Shown: positions 11,301 through 19,046 of the stretch, piece by piece
Layout of the letters: every line of letters starts with the position of its first letter
Position numbering within the stretch: the first letter of the stretch is position 1
Assembly: GCA_017643365.1 (NCBI GenBank)
Contig: JAEPNO010000001.1
Location: 62,001 to 126,000 of the forward strand
Direction: 5' to 3'
Length of the DNA: 64,000 nt
From: Balneolaceae bacterium
Lineage (GTDB): Bacteria; Bacteroidota; Rhodothermia; Balneolales; Balneolaceae
Made by a program: the position numbers and the translations under genes
Notes under the pieces: generated by a model
What the model saw: only the letters and a program-made list of their open reading frames with translations
Database searches by the model: none
What the model was told of the DNA's origin: nothing

Positions 11301-11737
11301 GTTGATTGGCTGCTATTAATTCCGCTATTGCCATAGAACATATAAATGGTAGTTCCGGCATCGGGTAAGCTTGGTACTTTTACCCATACTCTTAATTGGC
11401 CGGTTGAAGAATTATAACTTTCAACTTCATGATCTAGAATGGTTGTCGAAGAAGAACTTGAGGTAAATACTATATCAAACCCGTCGCTTCGCGCATTAGC
11501 TGCAAGATCTGGATCCGTGATATTTATCAGAACTGGGAAATTTGAATGGGTTCCCTGAATTTGCGAGCCATTTAACGTAATTGGCTTGTAAAATAAGTAC
11601 CCAGCCGGTTGCGCCACAGATGTTACTGCGCATAATAATGCCACACACATTCCAACGAGAATTGCTTTAAAACCCTTTAGTCGGAATATTCTATTTCCGA
11701 ATTGTCTAATCATATTTTTATTTACCCAAACATTCAT
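2309..11737 (-). CDS. giant multidomain secreted surface protein (DUF2341, LamG, DUF11, beta-helix, SdrD-B)
   Basis: A 3142-aa secreted protein, probably a surface adhesin or matrix protein. Residues 1-43 form a signal peptide ending at VTSVAQ. Approximate order: DUF2341 (45-135); LamG-like lectin fold (150-370); Swm-type repeat (378-470); FN3 (482-575); second Swm repeat (582-680); an unassigned segment with the cysteines PCPIV and WACFSG; GEVED domain (890-1060); DUF11 repeats near 1069, 1196, 1542 and 1882. Two copies of an unassigned domain containing NATL lie at about 1310-1530 and 1665-1870. Then come SdrD-B near 2000, a parallel beta-helix (about 2180-2550, NNTIRNNSIYSN), further SdrD-B modules near 2680 and 2790, and a final DUF11 (3046-3142). 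There is no T9SS tail or LPXTG; the chain ends in the last DUF11 strand (SYKVLIDN). The start is preceded by AGGGAGA, which lies inside the end of the upstream gene. Domain calls are by eye; the ligand is unknown. Confidence 0.88.
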   Translation of the reverse strand: MNVWVNKNMIRQFGNRIFRLKGFKAILVGMCVALLCAVTSVAQPAGYLFYKPITLNGSQIQGTHSNFPVLINITDPDLAANARSDGFDIVFTSSSSSTTILDHEVESYNSSTGQLRVWVKVPSLPDAGTTIYMFYGNSGINSSQSTPNTWSNQFRLVNHMGNSLNDASPNTKNGTNFGSLVTTGKIGNARNFDGLDDYIAIDDFYNTTGIQQTTVSAWIKTSDGGNQIIASYDRNEYWRLEINGNGGGTGQIGWDLLTSAAQIDFGSSSTVNNNAWRYISAVYNNGNVRIYIDGVQNTSTTSGSSFGTGNTRYGYVGVGSESTVFNGNKGPSNYFNGDIDEFKISNVARSANWIATEYNNQNAPNTFHTLGNQTALDQTPPSIENIVATADSVILNYDEALGLGSIPSVSAFTVNVNGSPVSKSSVSISNDSVFVILTNPISGSDNITLSYNAGQNPIRDLSLNNAADFVNQAVTNLSAGSLPSPPIDITVIPIIGGDILITFLDVNGTPPITGYTIYRSTTPGGPYSQITTVNDNNSPSYSYTDANTVDGTEYFYVLSSTNSSSTQSSYSEESSATSDASNPILELITVSSGVVTLDYDELLDNGSIPAPSDFDVKLNSSSITVDNVDVSGSRVILEITPEASAGDNLTVDYVVGTNPIQDEAGNPASAFTNSTASNNTPGSGNYGPNPCPIVNSKDVAWACFSGVFNGTSLTANVGGLDIATITAASGSATTFAPNAIQQWSSGAFSGDQFNGPQANPSGTAGDATSLDINIPSTIPSDAIVLSLNRLRPVTGAGTSYTLEAFDGNNTKLTTNDWLTGQGLDGGVCTNNVVLNYTNGNTTIEFQPTISGNQSCASSSNPIWFRITDDNVERIELRKVATGADNIHIGLGVVADFGDADVTYGTSYDGSGTPPAFHLLNNLAPNTVYLGAVVDGDGNGIPTANNTGDDTESSSIGGGDDEDAISQLIDINTAQTSYQTTLVCTDGGFVSGWIDFNQNGVFDANEFANTVCSSGSATLKWTGISGLVTGSTAARFRIASDKSQVSTPIGAAYDGEVEDYTLEIIEPPMPDLEITKAVSNSNPVVGEAITYTVTLTNPGEYIASGVQVTDLLPSGVNFSSATPSQGTYNSSSGIWNIGTLAAGDTTTVTLTINATVNSGETGNTIINSASITKLNETDPELNNNSASVGITVVPESADIAVSKIVDDSTPIEGQSITFTIIATNNGPKSATNLNIIDQIPSGLLYVSSNPSVGSYNSSTGIWTIGTLANGAQATLVLNVQVDGGTQGNFITNSADVNSVDQNDPTPGNNTASAQIEVIPAGFPASCSEVSSLDFSNFSLLSGSAGQVGAIYQYTSVAPGVNAQIEIVTKFNATLTNFDQSSSGTAQNFQPQIEAVDKNQPEGYFDFEVRFIDSASSNPKYLTYTASAVDVDGDNQETREFVGFQRLTSFTVEGSTNLAVGSSGIYTTFESATPQVINGIDPTATSNIAYTTYTNEPQFRIRAGVKDPTNVNGASAQRLFSINFDPCIIESFNNPQETDIVEIGVTKSVNQNNVEVGDTLTYTITASNNQGNAVSNIELTDQIPTGLTLVSATASQGTYTQGSGVWDIGALVGFQNVNLVIKARINAGQEGNTITNTANITGFSGTDGNLNNNTASVDIYVDDPQSTSCNELPLFDFRNPMLEQGVPLQVNSIYRFSNITSGLDALVKVKAISNATLDDIDNGALANSQANFSPFFTATAANGYIDFEIKYVQAGTNTPVKRNFALTGLDIDGWNAGSGQTIKDYLGFAQNQSNTVQSGNNLIEATSGPFQTFESSTTTDGSGSFDINHMAYIVYNYTSVYEIRIGSRTTNGYSDDRLVDIDFTQCRNQDFTNPVVTTRDADIQVVKTVDEDNPLEGETINFTISVTNNGPENATEVDINEALPAGLTLVQSTPSKGTYNQLNKVWAIGSLNNGSTATLQIEATVNSNIQADSLINKAFVQGLNQVDPTIANDTSAVVIKVGVKLTGIVFQDITGNGFSEDLTFNDAAGDQQALENVEVHLFKDGGDGIADGTDDTFIETTTTNNLGEYTFRIGDDADYWVVVDSKTGELTDGSSWGEQTYGPIGGYCEDGTGNVAVKTAAGHCFGGRRGAQSDNISETPVTTDLPNAEHLAKVTISGSSVNSINFGFSFNVVTNTDDGDDDGTSPRSVQGSLRQFITNANQITGANTMRFVPSVPTNSSGSGGNWWTTTLTSELPAIVDPLTTIAGTAYLNTTPKTSRDDNPGTVGQGGSVGVDNLAGMTTTRKEFEVNLADAGNNALLVNSTGAYTIRNIALYNNATGIRVQAGNNGLLEKNIIGARADGTDPTNNLRLDNGIKFDGPSSINPLIQENYIAFTNSSAIFSSNQSSVLNVFKNEIYKAAQAGSNTNGIEGIGTWTIQQNRIHEVGNNSSSAINGGHGIEIGSESGTSSNNTIRNNSIYSNAVTGVSVLNGVTATVIERNLIYQNGTNYSASGTKLGAGIKLATPAGVTQSGVRIGRNSFYDNDGVAIDLVTSGTGEADNVNPNDGVLVSATQTPNRGLDYPVFTITTLENGVLHVEGYVGTSSTKLTGTYTIQVYKADDDGDSDALIEVGGSLTRPHGEGKDLIGVITTSADGTFNTDITVPGNVSLAFNDRVTAIAISSVNNTSEFSANSRVIPTGVSVSGYVYNDANHNMNKDGNEVGLENVTVVLYNTQQNNCKSVLTNASGFYEFTNVLNGTYDLIEANGQSVPTPDVCTPAANDPDDFISTTPNLRTVTVNNLPAIQDFGDFEGSKISGTVFNDNGITGGTANDGIKNGGEGGLSTKLVQALDGNDVLIEQTTSAADGTYNLYVPKSVVGTGGTIKIKETDGAEFITTGGSVGTTGGTYTIGDDQTVFINTTGTEYTGVDFGDVQISTLITDGSKSTQPGAVAIFTHEFTAQTAGTVTFTTSSVNNPNINFPVVLTRDLNCNGDPDQGEPILSGSDNISVTAGQVICLVLRVNVPNGVNDGATSTTTITATFDYANSATNIQQVLTRTDIVTVSTTDGGLVIIKAVDKSQALPGDTLTYTIDYENLGDEPISQVEVVDEVPAYTSYFSSSCGTLPSGFTNCTIDAPSVGVRGAIRWTFTGVLNPGETGSVSYKVLIDN

Positions 11738-11739
11738 TC

Positions 11740-14700
11740 TTATCTCCCTGCAGTGCCTGCACCCGGTTTAAGGTTTAGCGACTTAACATTTAGCAGGTTG
11801 ATGGAATCTGCATTTTTATACTCCACGCGAATTGCAGTACCATCGGTTTGAACAGTAACCTGGCTGAATTCCACTCGGCCACCGTCAACGCCCCATTGTT
11901 GTAAGTATCGTTGCATTTCGATCATGCGATTTCTGTCACGTTGCGAACCATCGCCACGAAGCTCTAAATAAACACCCGGATTGTTTCTTAGATAAGAACC
12001 GATGCGCGACATAACTGCTTGCGACTCGTTATCCAGTTTGGTGCTGTTAACTACAAAGTTCACACGATCCGGAACAACATAACTTTGTGATAGATCTTGA
12101 ATCAGCTCGTAATCCACACGCGACTTTAGAATTCTTAGCAAGCTTTCGATAAGCTCGTTGATCTGAGAGTTGTTTAAGAATTTGATGTCGTCTTTCTGCT
12201 CGAATAATTCAAGTAGGCTATCATTAGTGTAGCTGATTTGAATGGTGTTCTGATCACCTTGAACGCCTCTGGCAAACATGTATCGGTTGATGTCGGCTCC
12301 GGTACGTTCTAATTCAGCTAGAATTTCCATTTGTAAATTCACGAAACGATCGTCGGCTGGAAGTGCGATTCTAACTCCAATTTCAGGATATTTGTCCATC
12401 GCAATTGCTATACGCTCGATCATGTAACGATTTAAGAAGTTCAGCTCATCAGATCCAGCTTGCAAGTTGATGTTTGTTGGAACCGCATTGTGCTCGAATT
12501 TGAAGATGTAATCCCATGGACCAACATTTTTAGCTTTTTGTTGTACTTGTAAATCTTCTACTTGATCAACAAACGTTACATCTTCATTCAATTCGTTTAA
12601 GTCAAATTCTACGCGACGTTCAAGTGCCATCTCAACTGCATTTTTACCGGTAGCATCTAATTCACCAAATCCTTCGATTAGTAATCTTCTCTTATCGACA
12701 CCAGCTGCAACTAAGTAAGCACGAACGGCAAGTGATCGTCGCTCAGAAAGCGCAGCGTTGTAAGCAATGGAAGCTTTTGTATCGGTAAAGCCATTAAGAT
12801 CAATCAAGTATTCGTCTTTGTTGATCAGGTACTTAGCAAGTTTGTCGAGCATCTGAGCCGCAGAAGCATTGATGTACGACATATCGTTGTCGAAGTGAAT
12901 TTGGCGAGGCAGAATTACTAAGGTAGCTAATGGCTCAAATTCGAAAAGCTCACGCGTTAGGATAACCGGCTCAAGCTCATGTGCAAGCATGTCAACCGGC
13001 ATAGTTTTGATCTTTGGAATTTCGCAAGGCACACACTTCAAGTACACGGATTCGTCAAGCAAGTCCATTGCTCGGTTTGGCGCAAGATTTCTGAAAATTT
13101 GCTCATCAAATTTGTAAGCAAAACCTAAGTAAGCGCCGGGCTGCGTGTAGTTATTAGTCGCTAGGTCTTCATCTTCATAACCGAAGAAGTTAAAACCACC
13201 AGCTAAACGTAGATTCGTGGCAACGATGTAACCAAGTTCAACACCTAGGCCGTAGTTTTTAGTAGAGAAATCGCTGTTTGCCAGAAGGCTTGCATTGATA
13301 CCTGCATCCCAACGATCATTAATATCATAGAGTGCACGACCGCTAACCAATTCAAGGAAACTTGTGTCGCTGTTTAAATCATCTTCTGATTTAGTGTATT
13401 TAGCGGCTACTCGACCGGAGATTACTAAATCAGACTGTGGTTTGTAATTAGCGTGTGTTGAAAATACATGTGCAGTTCGTGAAAAATCAGGTGCAATGTT
13501 ATCATCTTTCTCATACTTGAATTCATATCTGATTAGAGCATCAAACATGTTGGTATGTGTATCACGGTAAGCGGCACCAAACTGTAAACGCTCCTGAATT
13601 TTTTGAACACCTGCAGCATTTTTGATACTGTTTATAGAAATGATATTTCTTGCAAGCATGGTCCAGTCTTCAGAAAGACGAACACCGTAGCCTAAGCTGT
13701 TTAAATATGTGTCTTGGTTTTGTCCGAAACGAGCTTCTGCACGGGCAGTTCCTTTCCATTTATCACTGCCGGTGTAATCAATGGCGGTTGAGATTGAAGT
13801 ACCATCGTTTCTGTTTGGTCCTTGAACAGTAAAGATTCGCTCGAACCCAACGTTCATGCCTAATCCTTCTTTAATTACAAAGCGATTACGAAGACCTAAT
13901 GAAGCCTGACCTGAACGTCCTTCTACCGCATCGTTCATGCGGTATTCGCTAAAAATTTGACCGTTTTTCAGGTAATTTGCACTTAATCCAAAAACAGTAC
14001 TGTTACGCTGTGCATTGCTTTGTAGGGTATATTGGCCTCCTGTACTTGAAACAAATTCGTGGCGGGCAAATGCTTTAGCAAAACTCTTGATTTTATAATC
14101 TCCACCAATGGCAATCAGCTTACGATCGGAAGCATTAATGTCTTGCTCGTACTCACCAAATGTAGAAGCGCCTTTAATAAATGGAAGCTCGGCAGTAACC
14201 TTACCTCTTAAATTCGTGTTGGTAACTGCTTCTGCGGTTTTACTAGTTTTATCAGAGTATCTAATTCCAACTTCAGCATTTACACCGGTTGCCACATTTT
14301 GTTGTAGCGATAACAACCCACCAACAGTTTGATCGCCGGTTGTATCGTTACGGGATAAAAGGAATTCGGCGCCAACTTTGGTTGATTTGGTTAAACTAAC
14401 ACGTGCGCGTGATCGAGCTTCGGTTCTTGCCTGCCCTAGCGAAGCACCTTCGTTATCGAAATTCGAACTAGACTTTCCAACTTGAGTTAACATGTCGAAT
14501 TTTTTGCCACGGTGGCGAAGTTCAACTCTACCGGCAGTTCCGTTTCCGTTTTCATCGGTTATTGTATGGGCAACTTCACCAATAATCTGCGTATTCTCGC
14601 CTAACTCGATGTTCAAGTTACCGGTTGCCATGGTAAATTCGTTGTTTGGATTGTTATCCTGAACTAGACCGGCACCTACATTAACGCCATCTGCAACTGC

Positions 14701-17700
14701 AATTTTTGCTCCAACACCACCGATTAAGTAACGTTCTTCATCATTTTCAACTTCGTAAGTTGCACGGATATACACCGGGTTGAAGTCTGAATCGACACTT
14801 GAAATCGGAGCTTTGAAAGTGATCACGCCAGTGAATGGATCAACCACATAATCAGTGAAGCGAGTTAAACGCTCACGGCTGATAATCATACTTGGATCGC
14901 TTGGTACTCCGGTTGAATCTAGCGTGGCAATTTGCTCACGATCGTAGGTGATGATTTCGATGATTTCTGAATTTTCGATAAGGTCGTTATCAGGAAGCTC
15001 ATATCTTGAAATTCCTTGTCCTCTAAATTCTTTAATTCTTCGAGCACTAACTGAACTCACACCAAAAGCATCAACTTGAAGTGCGCCTTGTTCGAAGTGT
15101 GATTTCACACCATTCTGAGCACGGTTGTATGCACCTAATTGAATGTCGGCATCGTTTTGCTGCGTGATGAAATCACCATATAAAACGTAAGTCTTACCAC
15201 GATCGAGGCGAATATACAATCTACCTGAAGATTGAGCATCGTATCCGCGAATTGCAGCTTCGCCATATATAGGGTAATACTCTTCCGGACGCATATCACG
15301 GAATAAACGCTCTTCTTTTTCTTTCTCTGAATCGAATCCGGCAGTAAGCAGCGTCTTTCCTGATACTTTACCTTTTAAGAAGAATGCGAACCGAGCATCA
15401 GCCGTAAAGTTGTTCATCGAGTACGAAAGTTCTTTCAATTCTCTTTCAAAGCCATCGTTCTCGGTATTCGCTATGTTTAAAGGCTCACGTAAGCGAAGCG
15501 AACCTTCGATGATACCCGCTGCGATAAGTGGACGAAGATCAGGTAAAAATTCAATCGTAGTTTCAGCGAATTTATCCCCTACCGAAATTCTTGTAAGTGA
15601 AGTGTAAGGTTTAATAGGCGCTTTAAGTTCGAATAAGGCAGTTCCACCTTCAACAAAAGTTTGAGTGCCCGGTAATTCCGAGTTGATGTCTCTTACTAAC
15701 CAAGTACCTTGTTCAGTGTCAAGAGTAATTGGAAGTCTAGACCCAATTTTAATTCCGTCTTTATCAACAAAACTTGCTTCGATTAATGCGGTAGAATTGC
15801 CATCGGCAGCAACATAGTTTCGGATAACGTTTAATTGAACATCAGCAAGTTCGCCAGGCACATATACTTGCTTAGTATCGCTGCCTCTTAAGTTGCCGAA
15901 AGGATCACCTTCGTGTAATAAAATAGTATTCACACCCGGCTGAAGTTGAATACTTACATATTCCCAAACCTGGAGTTCGTTTTCTGACGATGATGAACGC
16001 TGACCAATTCTAGAAGCAGGTACAATTTCGCCATTCACATATAAGTCAAATACACCACCTTTGGCACCTTTTGCCAGAATAGTGAGTTTATCAAGTGCTA
16101 ATGTATCCTGATCTTGAACATTCAGTATTTCTGTACCGGAATCAGCACCAATTAATAATTGCTCAATGTTAACTTGAGGAGTTTCAGCAACAGAATCAGA
16201 AGGAACTAACTCACCTGGTGTTGATTGAATATTTTCTGGTTTATTCGATGATTTATTTTCACCGATTTTAGGCGCTTTAGCATTTCCAATGGTACCGCTT
16301 GCTTGATCGAAACGACCTGAACCACGGTTAGAATTAGACTCGTTTACTGTAAATGATTTACTTAGCGAAGTTGCAAGTGCATCATCGGTAGAAGTAAGTG
16401 CATTCGCTCTTTTTGTGATCTCGTTGTAAACTTGTTCGGTACACTCACAAACTGCGAAATCAGCTCTATGAAGCTCACCTTTCTTAACATCAACAAATCT
16501 ACTTGAAGGATCGAAAGCGTGGCGGTTGTCTAAAACTTTAAGTTTACTTCCGGTAGGTAACGAGTGGTTATCAATTTTAAGCACATGCTTGTTCGCTTTA
16601 ACAGCATAAAACGAATACTTCCCTTCGCTATCGGTAATTACATAGTTACCATTTTCTAAGTATAAGCGTACTCCGGGGATGCCTAACTCTGATGCATCTT
16701 GCATATTATTTTCATCACAATCGAGAAACACTTTACCAACAATAAGTGCCTCTTCGCTGAATACTCCACCTCTAACTTCTACATTTACTTTTGCTTCGTT
16801 AGAGATTTTGATAATGAGGCTATCACCTAATACCTGAGCTTTGTTAATACCATCACCACGCTCTGCACCAGGACCTATATATACACGGTAGGTTAATGTC
16901 TTTTTATCGCCCGGATCGATACTTCCAATATTGAACTCTAAATTTGGACCTTGTCCACCACTCGGGTCTGCTAACGTATCGCCATCAACACGAGTAGTAC
17001 CTAGGACGTATTTGAATCCAAAAGGCAACACATCATTAACTCGCATGTCGTTAATAGTATTTATAGCCTTACTATTAACTTCAATTTTATAGTTCAGGTA
17101 ATCACCGATATCAGCCACTTTTCGATCAACTGTCTTCTCAGCGAAAAGTACACCTGTTGCTAAAGGATCCAGTGGAATGTCAACATCCAAACCGATAGGA
17201 TCGCCAACAATGGTGAAGTCCATTCCATAAGAAGCTAAGCTATCAACTTTTCTACCCTCTGGTAACTGGTTTAGGAAGAGTTCAGAAGCAAATTTATACC
17301 CTTGTGGAGGAATAACTTCTAAACGATACGTTCCCGGACGTAAGAATGGGAATCTGTATTTACCTTGAACATCTGAGTTTTCGATGTTGTTGGTGATGTC
17401 GCGGCCGTTCGGACGGTACACCGTAGCTAATTCGCCAGGGTTTCCACCATTATTCTGCCCAGTTACATCAATAATGCGAATTTCTGCACCTTGAACTACT
17501 TCATTAGTTTCACTATCGAAAACGAAACCAAATGGATCTACAATTACGGCAGCTTCGATGGTAGCAGGTCCGCCAATTCCGCCGCCTAATCCGGCACAAT
17601 TCAGTACTGCAGTAACCACATCCTCTTCGGTAGTCTCCAGGATACTGTTGAATTGCACTACTTCGAATTCGTTTCCATCACGAGTTGGAACCGGATCAGG

Positions 17701-18984
17701 AATACGGAAAACTCCGGTATTTCTGCCGGTTTCGATTCCTTCAAATTCTTCCTCATCCCCTGTTAACTCTGATATAATTGCTATTCTAACGCGTTCTACT
17801 CTGGCTCTATTCTCGTTACAAGCCGAGGCTGTTGCTTGTATATTTAACGGATCACCAATACTTGAAGTCGCCGTTTTTTCCTCGAAATCTTCGTTGGTGA
17901 AGTAATCGATTTCGGCAGTAGCTCCATCGATGTTTGCAACTACATCATTAGAAGCGCCTTCAACAACTACGGTGCCATCCGGATCTACAAAAGTAATATC
18001 AGCGATGTTGACGATCTGACCGGAAGCATTCTCACTAATCAGTACGCCAAAAGTAACCTCGAAAGTTTCACCAACTTGTAGTGAATCGAAAGCCACACCA
18101 ATTTTATCAACATCATCAAGATTTTCTGGTGGTGTTGTCTGAAATTCTAACTTTCCTGTTTCAGCTAAGTGATAGAGAGGTCGGCCCTTACTTAATGACT
18201 CAAAACGAGTAAACATTAAGTTTGCAGGAATCGAATCCGTAAGAATTACACTCTGTTGAGTTAAACCATCAACCGTAATATCAAGAGGGAAAGCAGTCAT
18301 ATCGCCGGTATTTTCACCAGTGATGGTGTAGGTAAACTCGTCTCCTCTTTCTTTGTCTGCATTTCCAGATTGAGATTTCTTAAGCTCAACTACAGCGCCG
18401 ATACGAATTTTGATGTCATCAATATTGATTTTAGTAATACCCGTAGCAAGATCAGTTGCCTCAAATACCATTTGTGCATTTAGCGAATCTTTTGGCTCGG
18501 TAATTGAAATTGTTCCGAAGTATGATACCTCAAACTGTTGGTTAGGCTCTAAGGTAATTTGGGTTGTTAAGGTATCTGTATTAAACAGGGTATTAACTTT
18601 TGCCTGTGTAACCTGTTGCGTGTTCCAACTTAAATCTTGAAGATCATAATCATCACCCTCTTGTTGATTATACCCTTTAATAGAATAGGTAGCGGTTGTA
18701 TTACCGGTATTTGTTAGAAAGTGAGTGATTTCTACCTGAGTACCACGGAAATCAACAATGCTATTATTAGGGAAGAAGTCGAATTCAGGATTCGATTCAA
18801 TCGTAACAGTAACCTCATTTGTGTACTGTATTATTTCAAGCCCACTACCCTCTTCTGTATAAGTAAGACTTGCCTGATTGATTACCTGATCGTTTGATGA
18901 GGTATAAATTTGAGCATACAATTCTCCCACACCTGCTATACTAAGCAAGGCTAAAAAGCTGATATGTAGGAAGAAGTTTCTCAA
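11740..18984 (-). CDS. giant outer-membrane protein: DUF11/SdrD-B/Ig modules, beta-barrel, C-terminal OmpA domains
   Basis: A 2414-aa protein with signal peptide 1-25 (ending ELYAQ). The N-terminal module contains NQASLTY and NEVTVTIE, also seen in the 895-aa neighbour. DUF11-like repeats (about 190-350 and 610-740), a carboxypeptidase-regulatory-like fold (490-600) and SdrD-B (745-840, KVFLDCDENNMQD) follow. After a Ser/Asn-rich linker there is an invasin-type Ig-like domain (about 1050-1150). From about 1200 to 1960 there are alternating amphipathic strands typical of a large outer-membrane beta-barrel. An OmpA-like domain at about 2025-2125 (IHFDNDMSYIN, LNGFTDTKAS, SERRSLAVRAYL) is followed by two degenerate OmpA-like copies ending near 2365. 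The layout suggests an outer-membrane protein anchored to peptidoglycan with exposed modules. The start codon is TTG, the only option in frame before an upstream stop that keeps the signal peptide. Confidence 0.85.
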   Translation of the reverse strand: MRNFFLHISFLALLSIAGVGELYAQIYTSSNDQVINQASLTYTEEGSGLEIIQYTNEVTVTIESNPEFDFFPNNSIVDFRGTQVEITHFLTNTGNTTATYSIKGYNQQEGDDYDLQDLSWNTQQVTQAKVNTLFNTDTLTTQITLEPNQQFEVSYFGTISITEPKDSLNAQMVFEATDLATGITKINIDDIKIRIGAVVELKKSQSGNADKERGDEFTYTITGENTGDMTAFPLDITVDGLTQQSVILTDSIPANLMFTRFESLSKGRPLYHLAETGKLEFQTTPPENLDDVDKIGVAFDSLQVGETFEVTFGVLISENASGQIVNIADITFVDPDGTVVVEGASNDVVANIDGATAEIDYFTNEDFEEKTATSSIGDPLNIQATASACNENRARVERVRIAIISELTGDEEEFEGIETGRNTGVFRIPDPVPTRDGNEFEVVQFNSILETTEEDVVTAVLNCAGLGGGIGGPATIEAAVIVDPFGFVFDSETNEVVQGAEIRIIDVTGQNNGGNPGELATVYRPNGRDITNNIENSDVQGKYRFPFLRPGTYRLEVIPPQGYKFASELFLNQLPEGRKVDSLASYGMDFTIVGDPIGLDVDIPLDPLATGVLFAEKTVDRKVADIGDYLNYKIEVNSKAINTINDMRVNDVLPFGFKYVLGTTRVDGDTLADPSGGQGPNLEFNIGSIDPGDKKTLTYRVYIGPGAERGDGINKAQVLGDSLIIKISNEAKVNVEVRGGVFSEEALIVGKVFLDCDENNMQDASELGIPGVRLYLENGNYVITDSEGKYSFYAVKANKHVLKIDNHSLPTGSKLKVLDNRHAFDPSSRFVDVKKGELHRADFAVCECTEQVYNEITKRANALTSTDDALATSLSKSFTVNESNSNRGSGRFDQASGTIGNAKAPKIGENKSSNKPENIQSTPGELVPSDSVAETPQVNIEQLLIGADSGTEILNVQDQDTLALDKLTILAKGAKGGVFDLYVNGEIVPASRIGQRSSSSENELQVWEYVSIQLQPGVNTILLHEGDPFGNLRGSDTKQVYVPGELADVQLNVIRNYVAADGNSTALIEASFVDKDGIKIGSRLPITLDTEQGTWLVRDINSELPGTQTFVEGGTALFELKAPIKPYTSLTRISVGDKFAETTIEFLPDLRPLIAAGIIEGSLRLREPLNIANTENDGFERELKELSYSMNNFTADARFAFFLKGKVSGKTLLTAGFDSEKEKEERLFRDMRPEEYYPIYGEAAIRGYDAQSSGRLYIRLDRGKTYVLYGDFITQQNDADIQLGAYNRAQNGVKSHFEQGALQVDAFGVSSVSARRIKEFRGQGISRYELPDNDLIENSEIIEIITYDREQIATLDSTGVPSDPSMIISRERLTRFTDYVVDPFTGVITFKAPISSVDSDFNPVYIRATYEVENDEERYLIGGVGAKIAVADGVNVGAGLVQDNNPNNEFTMATGNLNIELGENTQIIGEVAHTITDENGNGTAGRVELRHRGKKFDMLTQVGKSSSNFDNEGASLGQARTEARSRARVSLTKSTKVGAEFLLSRNDTTGDQTVGGLLSLQQNVATGVNAEVGIRYSDKTSKTAEAVTNTNLRGKVTAELPFIKGASTFGEYEQDINASDRKLIAIGGDYKIKSFAKAFARHEFVSSTGGQYTLQSNAQRNSTVFGLSANYLKNGQIFSEYRMNDAVEGRSGQASLGLRNRFVIKEGLGMNVGFERIFTVQGPNRNDGTSISTAIDYTGSDKWKGTARAEARFGQNQDTYLNSLGYGVRLSEDWTMLARNIISINSIKNAAGVQKIQERLQFGAAYRDTHTNMFDALIRYEFKYEKDDNIAPDFSRTAHVFSTHANYKPQSDLVISGRVAAKYTKSEDDLNSDTSFLELVSGRALYDINDRWDAGINASLLANSDFSTKNYGLGVELGYIVATNLRLAGGFNFFGYEDEDLATNNYTQPGAYLGFAYKFDEQIFRNLAPNRAMDLLDESVYLKCVPCEIPKIKTMPVDMLAHELEPVILTRELFEFEPLATLVILPRQIHFDNDMSYINASAAQMLDKLAKYLINKDEYLIDLNGFTDTKASIAYNAALSERRSLAVRAYLVAAGVDKRRLLIEGFGELDATGKNAVEMALERRVEFDLNELNEDVTFVDQVEDLQVQQKAKNVGPWDYIFKFEHNAVPTNINLQAGSDELNFLNRYMIERIAIAMDKYPEIGVRIALPADDRFVNLQMEILAELERTGADINRYMFARGVQGDQNTIQISYTNDSLLELFEQKDDIKFLNNSQINELIESLLRILKSRVDYELIQDLSQSYVVPDRVNFVVNSTKLDNESQAVMSRIGSYLRNNPGVYLELRGDGSQRDRNRMIEMQRYLQQWGVDGGRVEFSQVTVQTDGTAIRVEYKNADSINLLNVKSLNLKPGAGTAGR

Positions 18985-19000
18985 AAATTTGTTTTAAAAG

Positions 19001-19027
19001 GAGGGCAAGGATTTCAACCTCACCCTC
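19001..19027 (-). promoter_or_regulatory. inverted repeat between the 895-aa and 2414-aa genes
   Basis: GAGGG and CCCTC arms (19001-19005, 19023-19027) continue inward, after two mismatches, with AGG/CCT (19008-19010, 19018-19020) around a 7-nt loop. On the minus strand the hairpin is followed by CTTTTAAAAC and then the TTG start of the 2414-aa gene at 18984. It could be a weak attenuator, an mRNA-processing or stability element, or could modulate initiation at the rare TTG. The short T-run argues against a strong terminator. Confidence 0.4.
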
Positions 19028-19046
19028 ATGTCTGGGTTAAGATTGA

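Noticed and set aside
2309-11737. T9SS cargo assignment for the giant protein
   Set aside because: No C-terminal T9SS type A or B domain is visible; the chain ends in a DUF11 strand.
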